Positions 1 to 12,395 of a stretch of 64,000 nt of DNA are shown piece after piece. Both the position numbers and the translations under genes were made by a program. Origin of the DNA: Oikopleura dioica (lineage: Eukaryota; Chordata; Appendicularia; Copelata; Oikopleuridae). The notes under the pieces were generated by a model that saw only the letters and a program-made list of their open reading frames with translations, ran no database searches and was not told the origin of the DNA. The DNA is taken from contig OU015567.1 in NCBI GenBank assembly GCA_907165135.1, positions 8,623,001-8,687,000 on the forward strand, in the 5' to 3' direction. Numbering within the stretch: the first letter of the stretch is position 1; the number at the start of each line of letters is the position of its first letter.

Positions 1-18
1 GAATGAAAATGAACATAC

Positions 19-120
19 TCTGACATCGTCGTTGAGTTTCTTTGGATCTCGATCTTCAATTGCTTTGAAATCCTGAACCGTCTGATCGAGCCCGGGCGTG
101 TTGACAGCTTCTTGCGACAT
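19..120 (-). CDS. First coding exon of an unidentified gene (partial)
   Basis: On the minus strand an ATG at 120 opens a 34-codon frame that ends at a clean GTATGT donor (18-13), so this reads as the first exon of a gene that continues off the left edge. The peptide starts MSQEAVNTPGLDQTVQDF and is acidic and hydrophilic, with no signal peptide or membrane segment. I do not recognise the family. Support is limited to the start codon, the open frame and the donor; nothing can be said about function. Confidence 0.45.
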
Positions 121-3100
121 GGTTGCTTTTGACTTTCTCTTTCTCCCTTCTCTGGTGGCGATTGAGGAGTATTGCTTTTGTTTTATTACTTTGTTGTTTT
201 GATAATTCTCGATTTGCGTGCCCGTGGAGAGAAGGGGCTGCTGCTCGTGGGCCTCGACGGTGCTCTGGTCGCTGAACTCTGTCTCGTCACTCCTGAAAGA
301 GGCCGATAGAGAAGCCATCGAACGAGGCCAGAGAGTAGTACCTAACTCAATCTTAGGGTAACCTGACTTTCTTTACTACCACACTCGCGGGCTAACGAGC
401 TAGGCGACCCTACCTACCTCCAACGACCACGCTGCTCAGCGATCGACGTTTTTTCTGGTTCTAAATTCAATCGCCACTAAATCGATCTGGCGCTGTCTGA
501 ATTTTTTCGAATCTTTGTCTCTCTGAATTTTTAGAATTTTAGTAAATTTTTATGACACTATAAAAATATTGAAAGAAATATTAAAAGGAGCTGTCTGTAT
601 TATGATGGGCGAGCGTATACGAAAAAGGATGAAGGTGAAAAGACCAGACGCAAGAGAGCTCAAGAATTCTTATCGCGGCAAATGCAGCCTAGATAACCAT
701 AAACAGATCGACGACTCTAAGACTTAGAGTCTAAGTACTGAACGTAGTTGGCTTTCTACCAAAAAATATTCAAAAGAATTTGAGCTTTCAACTGATACAA
801 CTTGACTGTTGCGATAAAACCTAAGGGATTGGATTAAAAAACTTCTAATTAGGAAAGTCTTATATGACTGAACAAAATTCTTGTCAATAAAATGATATAA
901 ATTATTAACCTAGCGTCGCAAATGTCAGACTTTGTCATTCAGGTTCTCATAGTTTCTTCAAAATGTCAAATAAGAGGTTAGTTATACACACATCTCTCAC
1001 GATAAAATAAAGATCTGAACCAGGGTCCACGATAATCGTCAACTTATAAAGGTCCTTCAGATAGAAACCCTTAACCGGTGTCCTCCATTTCCCCAAGGAA
1101 GGACTGTATGAAGATCTGGTGATACTATACCGTACAGTACCTTTCTGTGGAATTTCGATCTATTCTGTAAGTGCCCAATTGATCATCGTTGGCTAATGAT
1201 CTTGGCCTCGACTTCCGAAAAAGAGCGTCAGAAAAGCCAAATAATTTGGGCCCCATTCCATTCCGCGAATCATGCTCCGTCCCCATGCCAAGAAAAATAA
1301 TAGTACGTCGGAATTAAGAATTAAGAAATGTTCGTCAATCGACGACCACCGTGGGAGTCAATTTTAAAAATATTCAAGAGGTGTCACTTTGAGTTATTAC
1401 AACTGACAGAGTGTCATCACATGAACTTGGCCCCAGAGGAGCATCAGACCCCAGAGAGGCTACACGGTGATGACAGATACAGGAATTTGAGAAGAAAGAA
1501 TCATCAGCAGCCTTCTCAGACGACTTTTTTGCTTCAAGAGACGATCATTTCGGAATTTGGCTTGACGGGTCTCAATTATTTTTAGCGCTGTTTTTATAGC
1601 TTCTGCGATCTCCCTGATAAATTCCAGAGCAGTACTTGTAACCTAAGAAAACCACAATTTATTCCCAATAAAGGCTATCCATCAGCGCTCATAAACACCT
1701 CCTTTCCTTTCTTTTTTCAAAGATAGTTTTTCTAAAACAGGATGGTACTTAAATATCTCCGCGTGTAGTACCAGAATGTCAAAATAATGAGCCCGGAATG
1801 GTTGTGTTTTTTATTGCTGCACAGGTGTTGTTTTCGATTATTCTGATTTGTAGATATTTTATTAGATTTGGCAACTGATTGATGTCATTTGAAGGATGTG
1901 ATCTGATGAACTGGTATTAAAAGCATCAAGAACTCAATTTTGTGAGTTCATTGACGCACTAGTGGTTAGTTCGATAGGCCTTCCTTGATTTCAGTTTTCT
2001 TCAGATTAGGGTCGGACACAAAAAAATTTTTTGAAAGTTGCACAAGGGAAATATACATGAATCGAAAGAGCAGAAGCTGGCGATTCGAATGATACATATC
2101 TCGATGCCGTGAGAGTTGGGAATATTTTTTAAATAATTTTGAAAGTTAAAAAAAAACGTGTTAATTGTACGGGAATTCCACTTTTATCGAATTTGTGTTC
2201 CTTAGTTGAATGACTGTTCCTCGGCCAGAATATGGCCACTCTAGGCCAATTTCGGTCACTTTGTGCCGGAGGACCTCCCGGAGGACCCCTTTGCTGGAAG
2301 AAAATATGCTGGAAGAAGTATTAATTTTAAAAGTTTCCAAAAAACCTAGTCGACACCTAAGCACTTTTCAACTTAAAAAAGCTACGAAATTTTGGAACCA
2401 GCTGGTCATTCTGGCGGTTCGTCGCGGTTCACGCTCTGAATATCACAAAATGTTGAAATATGTAAATCAAAATGCTTCTCTACTCAAAAGGAGTCTTTTA
2501 AAACGGATGTTCGAACCGAACCACTTAGCCTACCGCCCGGTTCACAGCGGTTCAGAGTGGTTCACGCTCTAAGTATCGTCAAAAGGCTGAAAGATGTATA
2601 TCAAAATGCTTCTCTACTCATAAGCAGTCTTTTTAACAAATATTCTAACCAATCCAATAAGTTCAATGACTGATTCGTCGTGGTTCAAAACGGTTCATCT
2701 TCAATTAACGGGGAGCTTCGTTTTTGAATCAAGTCAGAAAAGGGACCAAGCCGACCCAAAGGCAAGTCTCGTTTTTGAATCCAATCAGGGAAGGGGCCAA
2801 GCCGATCCGAAGGACAGGCCAGCTCCGTTTCTTGGATCCAGCATGGGAAGGGGCCAAGCCGGCCAAAAGGGGAGGCCAGCCCCGTTTCTTGAATCAAACC
2901 TGAAAGGACCAAGCCTTGAAGGTGACCTTGGCGCCTTCAACTAGATTCAAGAAACGGGGCAAAGCCAGTTAAGGAAGGGGCCAAGCCAACCCGACGGGGA
3001 GGCCAGTCCCGTTTCTTGAATCCAGTTTGGGAAGGGGTGAAGCCGACCCAAAGGGGAGGTTAGTCACGTTTCTTTAATCAAGTTTGGGAAGGGACCAAGC

Positions 3101-4583
3101 CAACCAAAAGGAAAGGCAAGACCCGACGGTCGGCTTGTCCCCTTCCTAAACTGGATTCAAAAAAACGAGGCTGGCCTCCCCTTCGGTTGGGCTTTGCCCC
3201 TTTTATAAACAGGACTCGAAAAAAGGCCTTCCCGTTCATTGAAGATGAATTGTCTTGAACCACGAAGAACCAGTCATTGAACCACGTGAGTTGGTTAAAA
3301 TATTTGTTAAAAAACTCCTTATGAGTAGAGAAGCATTTTGATATACATCTTTCAGCATTTTGTGGATATTAAGAGCGTGAACCACTCTGAACCGCTGTGA
3401 ACCGGGCAATTAGCAAAATGGCTCGGATCGTATATCTGTTTCAAAGACTTCTCTTGAGTAGAGAAGCATTTTGATATCCATTTTTCTACAGTTTGTGAAT
3501 ATTCAGAGCATGAACCGCTTTGAACTCTTAACCGGGCGGTTAGGTAAGTGGTTCTGATCGAATATGTGTTCAAAAGAGCCCTTATGAGTAAAGAGGCATT
3601 TTTGTATAGATATTTAAGTATTTTATGGACATTAACAGCGCGAACCGCTTTTAACCGCTTTGAACCGGTCGGCCAACCGAGTGGTTTGGTTCGAAAATTT
3701 GTTGGAACGACTTGTTATCAAATAATATGCATTTTGATATACATATTGCCGGATGTCGGCCCTTCTAGAGGCTTGAACCGCGACGAACCGTCAGAATGAC
3801 CAGCTGGTTCCAAAAATATAGTCTCGATCAATTCAGTGATTCATTAGCTTCAAGAAAAGCTATGGATTGTAATCATAGCACGCCCAGAACAAAAGTTGAA
3901 ATTCTTGAATTATCGTATCTGGTAGTTTCAGTCAACTTTGAGGCGCTAGAAAATCTCAGAGGATCCCCAGATCATAAATTTTTTTCAGTTATGACAAGAT
4001 TAGACACTCAACTATCATAGAGTGTATTTTGAGCGAAATCGATATGTGGGAAAGCTGATAAAAGTCGACTTGACAGACATAAGTGCATTTTTTCTCATCA
4101 AAAATCGACGAAAAAAGGGCGAAGATAAAAAATGATCCGCTCGTTAGTCCAAATATGTAACAGATTATTAAGTGATTAGCAAAATTTGTCAATTTTTGTC
4201 ATGTTTCTATCATCTGTAAAAGAGAAATAGTGCTTTAAGCCTCCTTTTCAAAAATGTGAATTTTTCCATAATGATCTTTGTCGGACTCAAGAAAAAAATT
4301 TTTTTAAGTTCAGATTGAGTTGTTTTAGTAAATTTCATTGCTTGAAATAGTTCTGATGAATCATATCTGGATATCATATCCAATGACAACTACTTATCTC
4401 TTCGAAAAATTAATCGAAATAATTTTTGCCTGAGATACTCACGTTTCAAAATCGAAAGTGAAGCAAAAAAGAGAATGAAAACGGAGACAAGACTGTCGAA
4501 CTGTCAGAGAAAGCAGTAAAAAAGACGAGCTCAGACGAGCTTGAGTCTGTTATATCTTTAGAATTCTACAGAGATAGCTCAAC
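121..4583. other. Long intergenic region with no convincing gene
   Basis: No open frame here has a splice context or a protein-like sequence that I would defend. The stretch holds the fold-back repeat annotated at 2389-3816 and short palindromes such as the GACTCTAAGACTTAGAGTC-type hairpin near 713-735. The open frames inside 2.2-3.8 kb are made of repeat sequence. It lies between a minus-strand gene start (near 120) and a plus-strand gene start (near 4584), so both promoters should be within it. Confidence 0.6.
2389..3816. mobile_element. 1.4 kb fold-back element with long terminal inverted repeats and internal subrepeats
   Basis: The left end (TTTTGGAACCAGCTGGTCAT at about 2389) recurs as its reverse complement at the right end (about 3797-3816). 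The match continues inwards: blocks built on GCGGTTCA and AAATGCTTCTCTACTC on the left (2415-2640) reappear inverted on the right (3315-3700). The centre (2700-3230) holds about seven copies of a roughly 60-bp unit (CCCGTTTCTTGAATC, GGAAGGGGCCAAGCC), the last two inverted. This is the structure of a non-autonomous fold-back transposon. No transposase frame is visible, and I could not identify a target-site duplication, so the exact ends are uncertain by a few bases. Confidence 0.75.
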
Positions 4584-7500
4584 ATGGTTATCGAAGAAGA
4601 AACAGAAGCGCATGCAAATGAGATTGAACAACCCAGAGTAAAGGTGATTAATGCAAGTATGATTTGAAAATATAAAATGTAGTGCATGGATTGCCATTGC
4701 ATTGGCGTTCTCAAGCGAAAGAGTAAAAAAGTTTACTTGTTTCCAGACAAAGTTCTATCTTCAAGGGGCATACACACGCAAAAACGAGACTTGAAGGAAT
4801 GGTAGTTGATTTTTCATAAGCAATGACCATAATGGTACTTATCTAGCAATACATTACTACTCATAATTTATGAGGTTGAACTATCCAGGATAGTCTACGC
4901 TTTTCAAGAAGCCAAAATACGTGGAAAAAATCCATCAGGGAATGAGAATAGCAACGCATGGATTCTCGACGGAGCGTCAGCGGCGAACCTATGTTGTAAC
5001 TGGCTCTCTTTTCTGGGCAACCATTATTCTAATAAGTAAATTTTTTCCATATTTTTTCCGTTCAGGAATTTTTAGCAAACTGGTACTCTCTTCAAATGTC
5101 ACGAGGAGTCACGACTTTTTTGACTTCGACTTGCCATCGAAACTACAAAAAGTGCGTTAGAATCGCGACAATGGACTACTGCGGGCATTTGATGAAGCGA
5201 TGCCATAAAACAGAAGAGTTCATTCTTCCTGAGCCAGTATCTAAAATTGAACATCCCGAAACAGAACTTCTTATCTTCTCCGAAGAAGAAAACGAAGTGA
5301 ATCTCCGACGTTGCCTGAAGAAAAAATTTTACGATCAAGCAATTTGTCGGCATCTCTGTTCGAAAACGCTAGTTTTGGAATCAACAAGGACCAACCCGAT
5401 TTCAAACTGTGAGTCGATTTGTTTTCAATTGACCAAATCTTCTGATTCCGCTGGAGAGGTCTGCCCAACGCAGAAATATTGCTCTGGCGGCTGTCCGTGT
5501 CCTTTTTACAATTGTGAGAAAATGGAGTTCCGCCAGAAAATGGTTCCTGTTTTTGATTTACCAGGGAATACAACAAGCGCCACCATAGCGAGGTCTAATG
5601 GGGACCTGCAATTAATTACCAGTCGCTGGGACGACCGAAAAGATGAAAAGCATAAAATCTTCGAAATTAAACTTTCCCATTATGGTGGTAAGACACAACA
5701 AATTGATATTGATACTGCAAACTCATTTTTACCTTATGAACGTTTTTACAGATAGACCTTGGTAGTACCTGGTAGGTACAGATTCCCATGTTATTTGCAT
5801 GGATTTCGAATTCTAGCTTTTGCAAAAAATCTGATTACTAAAAACGGGAAAGACAACTGGTGCTACTTTTCTCAATGGGGAACATTATTTGGTCGATGCT
5901 ATTGGAAACATGATGAAAATTAAAGAAAGTGGGGAGCCTGCCATTTTCATTCCAAATAGAATAAACATTAACGGAATGTAGGAGCATAAATTGTTAATTT
6001 ATTCTATATTTTAAACTTACAGCGGATTTTTCGTTTTCCACTTTGGCTCATCTATCGGAACCCATCAAATTGAAGTTCGTCGGAAGCATGAAGAAAAAAA
6101 GGTCTTTCCAGTAGTGACCATTTGCAAATGGTTAAAAATTAAAATTTTGATCTTACTGACAAAAGCCTCTTGTCAATAGTTTATTGACAGTGATTTATTC
6201 AATAAGTCTTATCGTTGACTTTTGTAACCATTAAAAGTTCTCCAACCGGAAGATCGGAAAAGTGCTTTTACTACGCCCCAGATTATAATTTGAACCGATT
6301 CGAAGAAGCTCAGGGCTTCATCGCAAGCAACCATTTCAACGCTAAAACATCCTCTATCAGCTTCAAAGGTGTTTTCTATCTAATGAGTGTGAAACTGGGA
6401 GACTATTATGTCAAACTTTCCTCTACCGTTGCTCTCAATAGCATTCGAAAAAGCGAAGAACTAGAGAAAGGATGGAGAAAAAATGAAATTGGGCTGCCTG
6501 CGGAATTAAGAGACTTGGATCCGGTCCATGTTGTCCCATTGAAACGGGTTGATAAAAGTAAAACTTCGAAGGAAATCATGAAATTAAATTTGTACTCAAC
6601 TCAAAAAAAGACAGATTTAGGACGTCTGCTTTTGATTCTTGTCACGAGAAGTGTTACTCTCTCAAATACATTGTATTCAGTATTGTTGGAGGCGGAAGGA
6701 AAGTTTCTGACTCTTGGTAGCGAGTGGATTGGATCCCTTGTTGAATACGAAGATAGATCTAACTGTTACTCCAAATTGTTTTCTTCGTATGACCCCTACT
6801 ACACAGAAGAGTTTGGAATGAATAACGATGAATGCGAATACTTTGGAAACGGAATCGTCAGCGATGACAAGATATTCATTCAAAACTATGTGTTTGATGC
6901 GAAATTTGAAATCGTCTTTGATTTTGGAAAGGGTCAAAAATAATTTCTTGTAGTTCCTTCAGTATTATCAATTTAAACCCAACTGAAAGAACAAATCGAC
7001 GTCGAGTTCATTCAGCAAAGAGCAGACAAGAAAATTCACGTGACCAGCAATCCCTTTTTTGCTTTTCACGACGATGTCTTCCCCGCCTTTGCGAAAAATG
7101 CTGTGTCCCAGCCACAATTTGCTCGCCCAAGCTTTTATCACAAAACAATTATTCCGGATAATTTCTTTTCAGCGCTAGAAGAATTGAAGCATATTTCAAC
7201 TGTTGACTTGAGAGGAGCAGAAACATTTGAGCTCGAAGTAGAATTTCAGCAGCAATTTTTCGAAAGCGAAGTCAAAACTCTTGAGTGGCAGTTTTTTGAT
7301 GGAACAACTCTCCTCAGCTTCGGATGTTATAAAAACAGCTCCCTTTGGATTGATTCTGATTATTTTGACGAACGTTTTCCTTTGCGATTTAATGCCTCTG
7401 AGTTGAGAAAATTTAAATTTTCTTTTCAGTCAAATTTTTCATTTGTCGAAATTTTTGAGGAACAGTTAGAGTTTTATTGATTTGTTTTTGCAAACTCAAT

Positions 7501-9915
7501 TCAAAACTCATAAAGAATGACGAGAGTAATCTTCAAAACGACTCTATAGTTGAAATTAATGGCGTTGAAAATATCAAAAATAAGAAAATCCGCATTTTAA
7601 AGTTTGATCCTGCCACAAGAATCAAAAACTTTATTTATTCTCTCGATCAGTCAACCCAGATTACATCATTACTTGACCTTAAATCTGAGTATATCCAAAA
7701 ATCTGATCAACCCTCTTATGCTTTACGTAATAATGGATACATCAACAAAGTTTTCTTTGCCGCTCCGGTGGACTATACAGATTTATATAGTTATGTATGG
7801 AACTCTATACCCGCGTTAGTTTATGATCAGATTCACGTTTTCGGAGGATATGTTATTGGTTCATCGCAGAGGGTAATTAAAACATTACAAAACGAGATTA
7901 ATCTTTACTTACAGATAGCTCGATTGGACGGGTGTCGATTCACTGAATTACCTGTTCGACTTACTCACCATTATTATAATGCACATGCAGCTTTAACTGT
8001 TGACCGAGGCAGAAAAGGTTAACTTTGTTCTTGTATACTAAACTTCGGTCCCTCTTCCTTGTTTTCAGCTATTTTAGCTATTATTTGTTTCGATTATTAC
8101 GAAAAAAATTGTGAGTTATTCGATGGATCAACGACGAAAACAATTTTTGCAACGAGGAAAACACACATATCTGGAGAATTGGCCTTCTATAATGGTCGCC
8201 CGACTGTAGTTGGGGGAGAAATGGGTTTATATGAACCCTATCCAAAAGGATCAGTTGAGACATTGACTGAAAACGGCTGGATCACATTAAAATCTCATCC
8301 AAGGTAGAGTCTACGTTGTAGCTGGGTATTATTTTGAGATCTGATGTGAATCATGTGCAGTAGAAACTTAAATTTCCGCCGCTTTTTAGGTCCGAAATCA
8401 CACCACAAGCGGCGGAATTTTGTGTTTTTCCAAGGGTCGTCAGATTCAGCGAAATTTTTCTTTGTATATTCGTTAACCCATTTTAACTCTTATTTGACGC
8501 GTTTTTATAGATAAATAGAACAATAAACGAAAATTTTTCGGAGTTAGCGGAAGATTGCGAAGAATTATATCAAAATAACCCCTAAAAAAAACAAGTTAGT
8601 AAAATATCTGATTTTTCTCCTGAAAACTGATGAAATAAATTACGTTGTGAAAAGCAGCGGAATTTTAAGCTCATTTTAGGCTCAAAATATGGCAAATTTT
8701 GGGAAAAAGCGGCGGAATTTTGATGCGGGGAAATTTGAGTTTTCACTGTGGAGGTTTTCGTTGAATATTTTAGATGGATACTTTATTTTTCCGCAGTTGG
8801 TCTCCCTTCAGGGGGCCTTTTGACACTGGGAGGTTTATCTTCTAACACTGAAAATGTGAAAATGGACGAAATCTGGAGATTGATGAACAACAAGTGGTCA
8901 AGAATCGGCTTTCTTTCAAAAGTAATTTAAAACAAACCTATCTTTCTCAATTGATCACCCTCGAAACAAAACAAAAAAATCTCATCGTATATTTCAGGAA
9001 ATTTTGTTTTCAACGGCAATTTTATTTGACAACGCCATATTTTTATTCCCTGGCTGGCATTCCGACTCAGACTCTGGGAGTTTTTTCGTACAAAAAATTG
9101 AATTAGGTCAATGTTTCAAGGTTACTTGAAAATGACTTTTGCGGAGCAAAATTCTAGCCCCTATATTGCTTATGCTCATTCGAAAGAACAACACCTAAGG
9201 ATTTGAATGGTATAATTTTGAGGGTCTGAGTCATCACATATGACGTCATAAAGGCTCCCCCTTGAAAAATGGTCATGAAGCCCTGTATCTCCGAAAATTT
9301 TCAGAATTATATGGAGATTTTGATATCGTTGAAAAGCTCAGCTCAAACTGTGTATGGGCACCCACTGCGCAAGAGAAAATTCCAAGCGAAAAAATATTTT
9401 TTGAGACAAAAAATTTTCACTCAAAATTTTTTTTTCAAATTATTTCTTGCGCACCAGGTGCCCATACACAGTTTCAGCTGCGCTTTCGAATGATGCCCAT
9501 ATATCCATACTTTTTTCGAAAATTTGTGGAGATACAGGGCTTCATGACCTGTCTTTTTCTGATACTTTAGGCGCTAGAATTTGACATTCTTCGTGGCTTG
9601 GACACATAAAAATTGTACCATTCGACTCCTTAGATTCTGCGCTACAAACTAAGCACTAAAAATATTGAGGTCAGGATTTTGCTCCGCAGAAGTCATTTTC
9701 ATCTATCCAAGCTTCTTTATACATTTTCGCAATAACTAAACTAAAGTAATTATTATTATTTCAACTAATTGTTTCTTCTGGAACAAAACCAAGATTACGA
9801 AGAAAATGTTGGTGCCATCCACCTTATTGACGTGAAAGAGTACCATCATTCAGAAATTAACGAGTTCGCTCCTCCGATTATTTTTGAGACCCCTGTTGGT
9901 TACTGTGCTCTATAA
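4584..9915 (+). CDS. Secreted kelch-like protein with a Cys-rich N-terminal segment
   Basis: This is a multi-exon gene whose exon joins are only partly resolved. An N-terminal block (about 5066-5755) carries a dense cysteine cluster with the motif CSGGCPCPFYNC. Later exons (about 7700-8020, 8059-8307, 8790-8930 and 9781-9915) carry kelch-type blades: a FGG turn, RLDGCRF, ICFDYYEKNC, HISGELAFYNG, VVGGE and VGLPSGGLLTLGG. This combination matches a secreted kelch family I associate with larvaceans and other marine invertebrates; role and partners are unknown. The proposed start at 4584 and the exons between 5.75 and 7.0 kb are guesses, and no clear signal peptide was found, so the model may merge two genes or include decay. 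Two fold-back elements lie in its 3' introns. The stop codon is at 9913-9915. Confidence 0.5.
8358..8748. mobile_element. Fold-back MITE in an intron of the kelch-like gene
   Basis: The left end (CAGTAGAAACTTAAATTTCC, 8358) and the right end (reverse complement CAGTGAAAACTCAAATTTCC, ending at 8748) are imperfect inverted repeats. Both are followed inwards by CCGCCGCTTTTT, and more GCGGCGGAATTTT blocks occur inside. The element is about 391 bp with no coding potential, and the CAGTG end resembles hAT-type termini. It lies between the exon ending near 8307 and the acceptor TTTCCGCAG near 8809, so it should be spliced out. A target-site duplication was not evident. Confidence 0.65.
9127..9701. 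mobile_element. Fold-back MITE in the last intron of the kelch-like gene; second copy at 24238
   Basis: The terminal sequence TGAAAATGACTTTTGCGGAG at 9127 recurs inverted at the right end (to 9701). Inner inverted matches include the pair CTGTGTATGGGCACC (about 9348) and GGTGCCCATACACAG (about 9459), and the CATGAAGCCCTGTATCTCC arms. The length is about 575 bp with no coding frame. A shortened relative of the right arm occurs at 24238-24335, which shows a dispersed family rather than a local hairpin. Confidence 0.7.
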
Positions 9916-10064
9916 AATATAAAAATTATTATATATAGCTTGTTGTTCGTTTTAGCTGTCAGCTCATTCATTCTCATTATAGACATACTTACTAATGCAA
10001 TTATAACAAATTTATGGCAAGATCTTGATTTAAATTATGAGCTGACACAGTAAAAGTGAAAGAA

Positions 10065-11125
10065 TTATGTAGGTCTGAGAACTTTGGAAATTGCAGTTCT
10101 CGATTTTCTCGTCGTTTCTTTGAGGCTGATTGTGATTACGTCGAGGATAAAGAAGACTATCGAAACAATAGTCATGATTGACAAGTAGGCGAACATGAAG
10201 CCCTTCTCGTAGCTTCTTGGAACGGTGAATTTGATGCCATCTCCTTTAGGAACTGGGTAAGTGTCCATGAAGCTCTTTACTTCTTCTGGTGTGGCGGTGC
10301 AATGATACTCATGTGGAGGTCTCATTTTCTTGTGGAAAGGCATTGGTTCGTGGTTGTGCTGATTGTCGAGAATCTTGTAAAGAAGATATAGGAAGACCAT
10401 TTCAATGACGACGGAAACGATGCCCGAGATGATCTTAAAATTACTTTAAGGTTGAAGCGTTTAATTTATGTTGCAAATCAAAAACGACAGATTTTTAATT
10501 GAGCCAGATGAATACTCGTAAAGACCATCTAAGCCTCTTCACTTACGTTGCAAACAATCATTGAGGTTTTGTAAGGAACTGTCTCTGCCCTGTTGTCAAT
10601 TCTGACAACTCTTTCTTTAATCGGTTTCGTATACTTTTCATCTGCCTTTTTCGCCCTCAATTTAGCAGTCAATTGCATCGCGTAGCCATAGTAAAGAAGT
10701 CGCGGAAGCGATATCGCAAGAATCTTAGCCGGAGTTTACTGAATGCTTTTAAATTTAAACGCACCTGCATCGTAAAGAATCGTTGAAAATTAATTGGCTG
10801 AAACTTGTTGAAGCAGAAATTTCTTGCTCCGGTGTATCCACTCGTTGGTGTAGCGAAATTAAGGGCTTCATCGCCAAAAAGCCTAAAAATCATTATTTTA
10901 TGTTAATTTTTAATTGCTAAATCTTTATTTTGGAAGTTTATTTCGACGAAAATGCAAACTTTATTTTGAAAAAGAAGCGATTTTCTTCCATGATTTCATT
11001 ATTACTTACTCTCTTGTCAAACTGATGGGCAATAATCTGGCGATAAAGTTGGTATAGTTCCAAATTTGCCCAAAAACCGAGTTGAATTGGGTCGTTTGCT
11101 CGATTTTCTTTCTCAAATCATTCAT
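10065..11125 (-). CDS. Divergent connexin (gap-junction subunit), four exons, complete
   Basis: Connexins form hexameric hemichannels in the plasma membrane that dock between cells. Four exons joined by GT-AG introns give about 270 residues in connexin order. The N-terminal helix starts MNDLRKKIEQTTQF, TM1 includes GQIWNYTNFIARLLP, and the first extracellular loop has the hallmark GDE and then FCFNKFQPINFQRF. TM2 carries the conserved SLPRLLYYG. A short cytoplasmic loop precedes TM3 (GIVSVVIEMVFLYLLY). The second extracellular loop reads PPHEYHC and ends PRSYEKGFMF before TM4 and a short tail. The family normally has three cysteines in each extracellular loop; here each loop keeps only one (the third of loop 1 and the first of loop 2). 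The start at 11125 gives the normal short N-terminus. Confidence 0.88.
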
Positions 11126-11524
11126 GTTTTGACTTTAAATCTCTGTTTCCTGGCTAATCGATCCGTGAATTCACGTAATCGTAATTGTTTGGTCGGCTAC
11201 AATTGAGGACAAAGCCACTTCTTCTCTGTTCTCCAAATACGCGTTCAAAAAATCAGAAATAAAACGGAAAAAGTTAAAGAAAAATGAGCCACGATGGGCG
11301 CGACCTCTAGTTTTTTCAGCTAAATTATTATCAACGAGGACTTCAGCCATGATTTAACGATCGAGCCTGCTAAGACTAGAGATAGTAGCGGATTTATCGA
11401 GGCTTCGGCACTATTATTTTTGTCGCCAAAGTAGGGCCATCAATCCATTCACCTCGAACGCAAATTGACCATGATAAATTGCTTATGTATATTCATTATG
11501 AAAAAGTAGTATAAACAGTGTTGA

Positions 11525-12373
11525 TTAAATCGGATCATCTTTGTATTCGACTCCTTCGAGTTCAAATAGTGCTTCTTTCAGAGGATCCTTGAGCCATTGA
11601 GATGGTTCCATGTCATTTCTAGCGATCATATGCTGCTGGAGAAGAGTAAAATGCTCTGGAGGCAGAACCTTAGGAGCATCTCCCAGATATTTTGGCTGAA
11701 AAATGGTTATTTCAATAGAATTATGGCATCCTCACGGGAATATTTGCATCGTAGTAGTCAAATTGATAGATTTCCCTCAACAACTCCTTGAGATCATCTT
11801 TCCAGCCCGTCGTGTTTCCAAAGAAAATCGCCTCCCGATACATCCCTGGCTTTACGAACCGTTTCGCTGTCGGATCTGTCCAGTCAAAATCGCTCAATCT
11901 AAATTTATGATCGTTTACGAACACATTTACGAAGAGGATGATAAATTTACCGATCATTCAAAGTGTACTTCCAGTAGGGTCTCCGGTCCCATTGGAAGTC
12001 GCCCTTTTTGACTCCATTGTGATACATCGTATAGCAGCATCCAGTTATGACCATAACGGTGTAGCCTTGAGGACATGTTAAAATTTTTGAAACCGGCGAA
12101 ATGCGGAATAATTTACTGATCAGTATAATTTAGATTTTGGCGATCAAGGTCAATACCTGTAATAATGATAATTTCATTGCCATGCTTCAAAGCCTTCTTG
12201 TAATTCTCTAAGTACTGTAGCAGAACATTCCTTGGCCCTTTTGAAAAATACGTTCTTCTGGAATAAATCAGAGTCGGCCGCGCTAGGAAATTTCGCATCA
12301 TAAACTTCCTGTTTGTGTAATTTTTAATTGAGAAAGATAATGACGCACTAATTTTTTTCATCTTTTGAAGCAT
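11525..12373 (-). CDS. Small single-pass membrane protein, probable mitochondrial, unidentified
   Basis: The first exon encodes a basic, hydroxylated N-terminus (NFLARPTLIYSRRTYFSKG) typical of a mitochondrial presequence. Next come a helical YLENYKKALKHGNE segment and, across an intron (donor after 12173, acceptor near 12064), a hydrophobic stretch reading IIIIT and then YTVMVITGCCYTMY. The C-terminal part is rich in W, Y and charged residues (FQWDRRPYWKYTLNDR, DFDWTDPTAKRFVKPG) and ends VEYKDDPI. I could not place it in a family; an accessory subunit of a respiratory complex would fit but is not shown. Possible starts are 12373, 12361 (directly after a CAAAAG acceptor-like site) and 12301. 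It lies only 22-34 nt behind the coiled-coil gene on the same strand, which suggests operon expression. Confidence 0.6.
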
Positions 12374-12395
12374 TTATTGGTTACTCAATATATTT
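12374..12395 (-). promoter_or_regulatory. Very short intercistronic spacer (operon-like)
   Basis: Only about 22 nt separate the TAA of the coiled-coil gene (12398-12396) from the first ATG of the next gene (12373), or 34 nt if its start is the ATG at 12361. Such spacers are usual in larvacean operons that are resolved by spliced-leader trans-splicing. The acceptor would be the CAAAAG just before 12361. No separate promoter can fit. Confidence 0.5.

Noticed and set aside
2210-2944. Open frames of 75-120 codons on both strands
   Set aside because: They are translations of the fold-back repeat and its subrepeats; the same words occur on the opposite strand further right, and composition follows the repeat.
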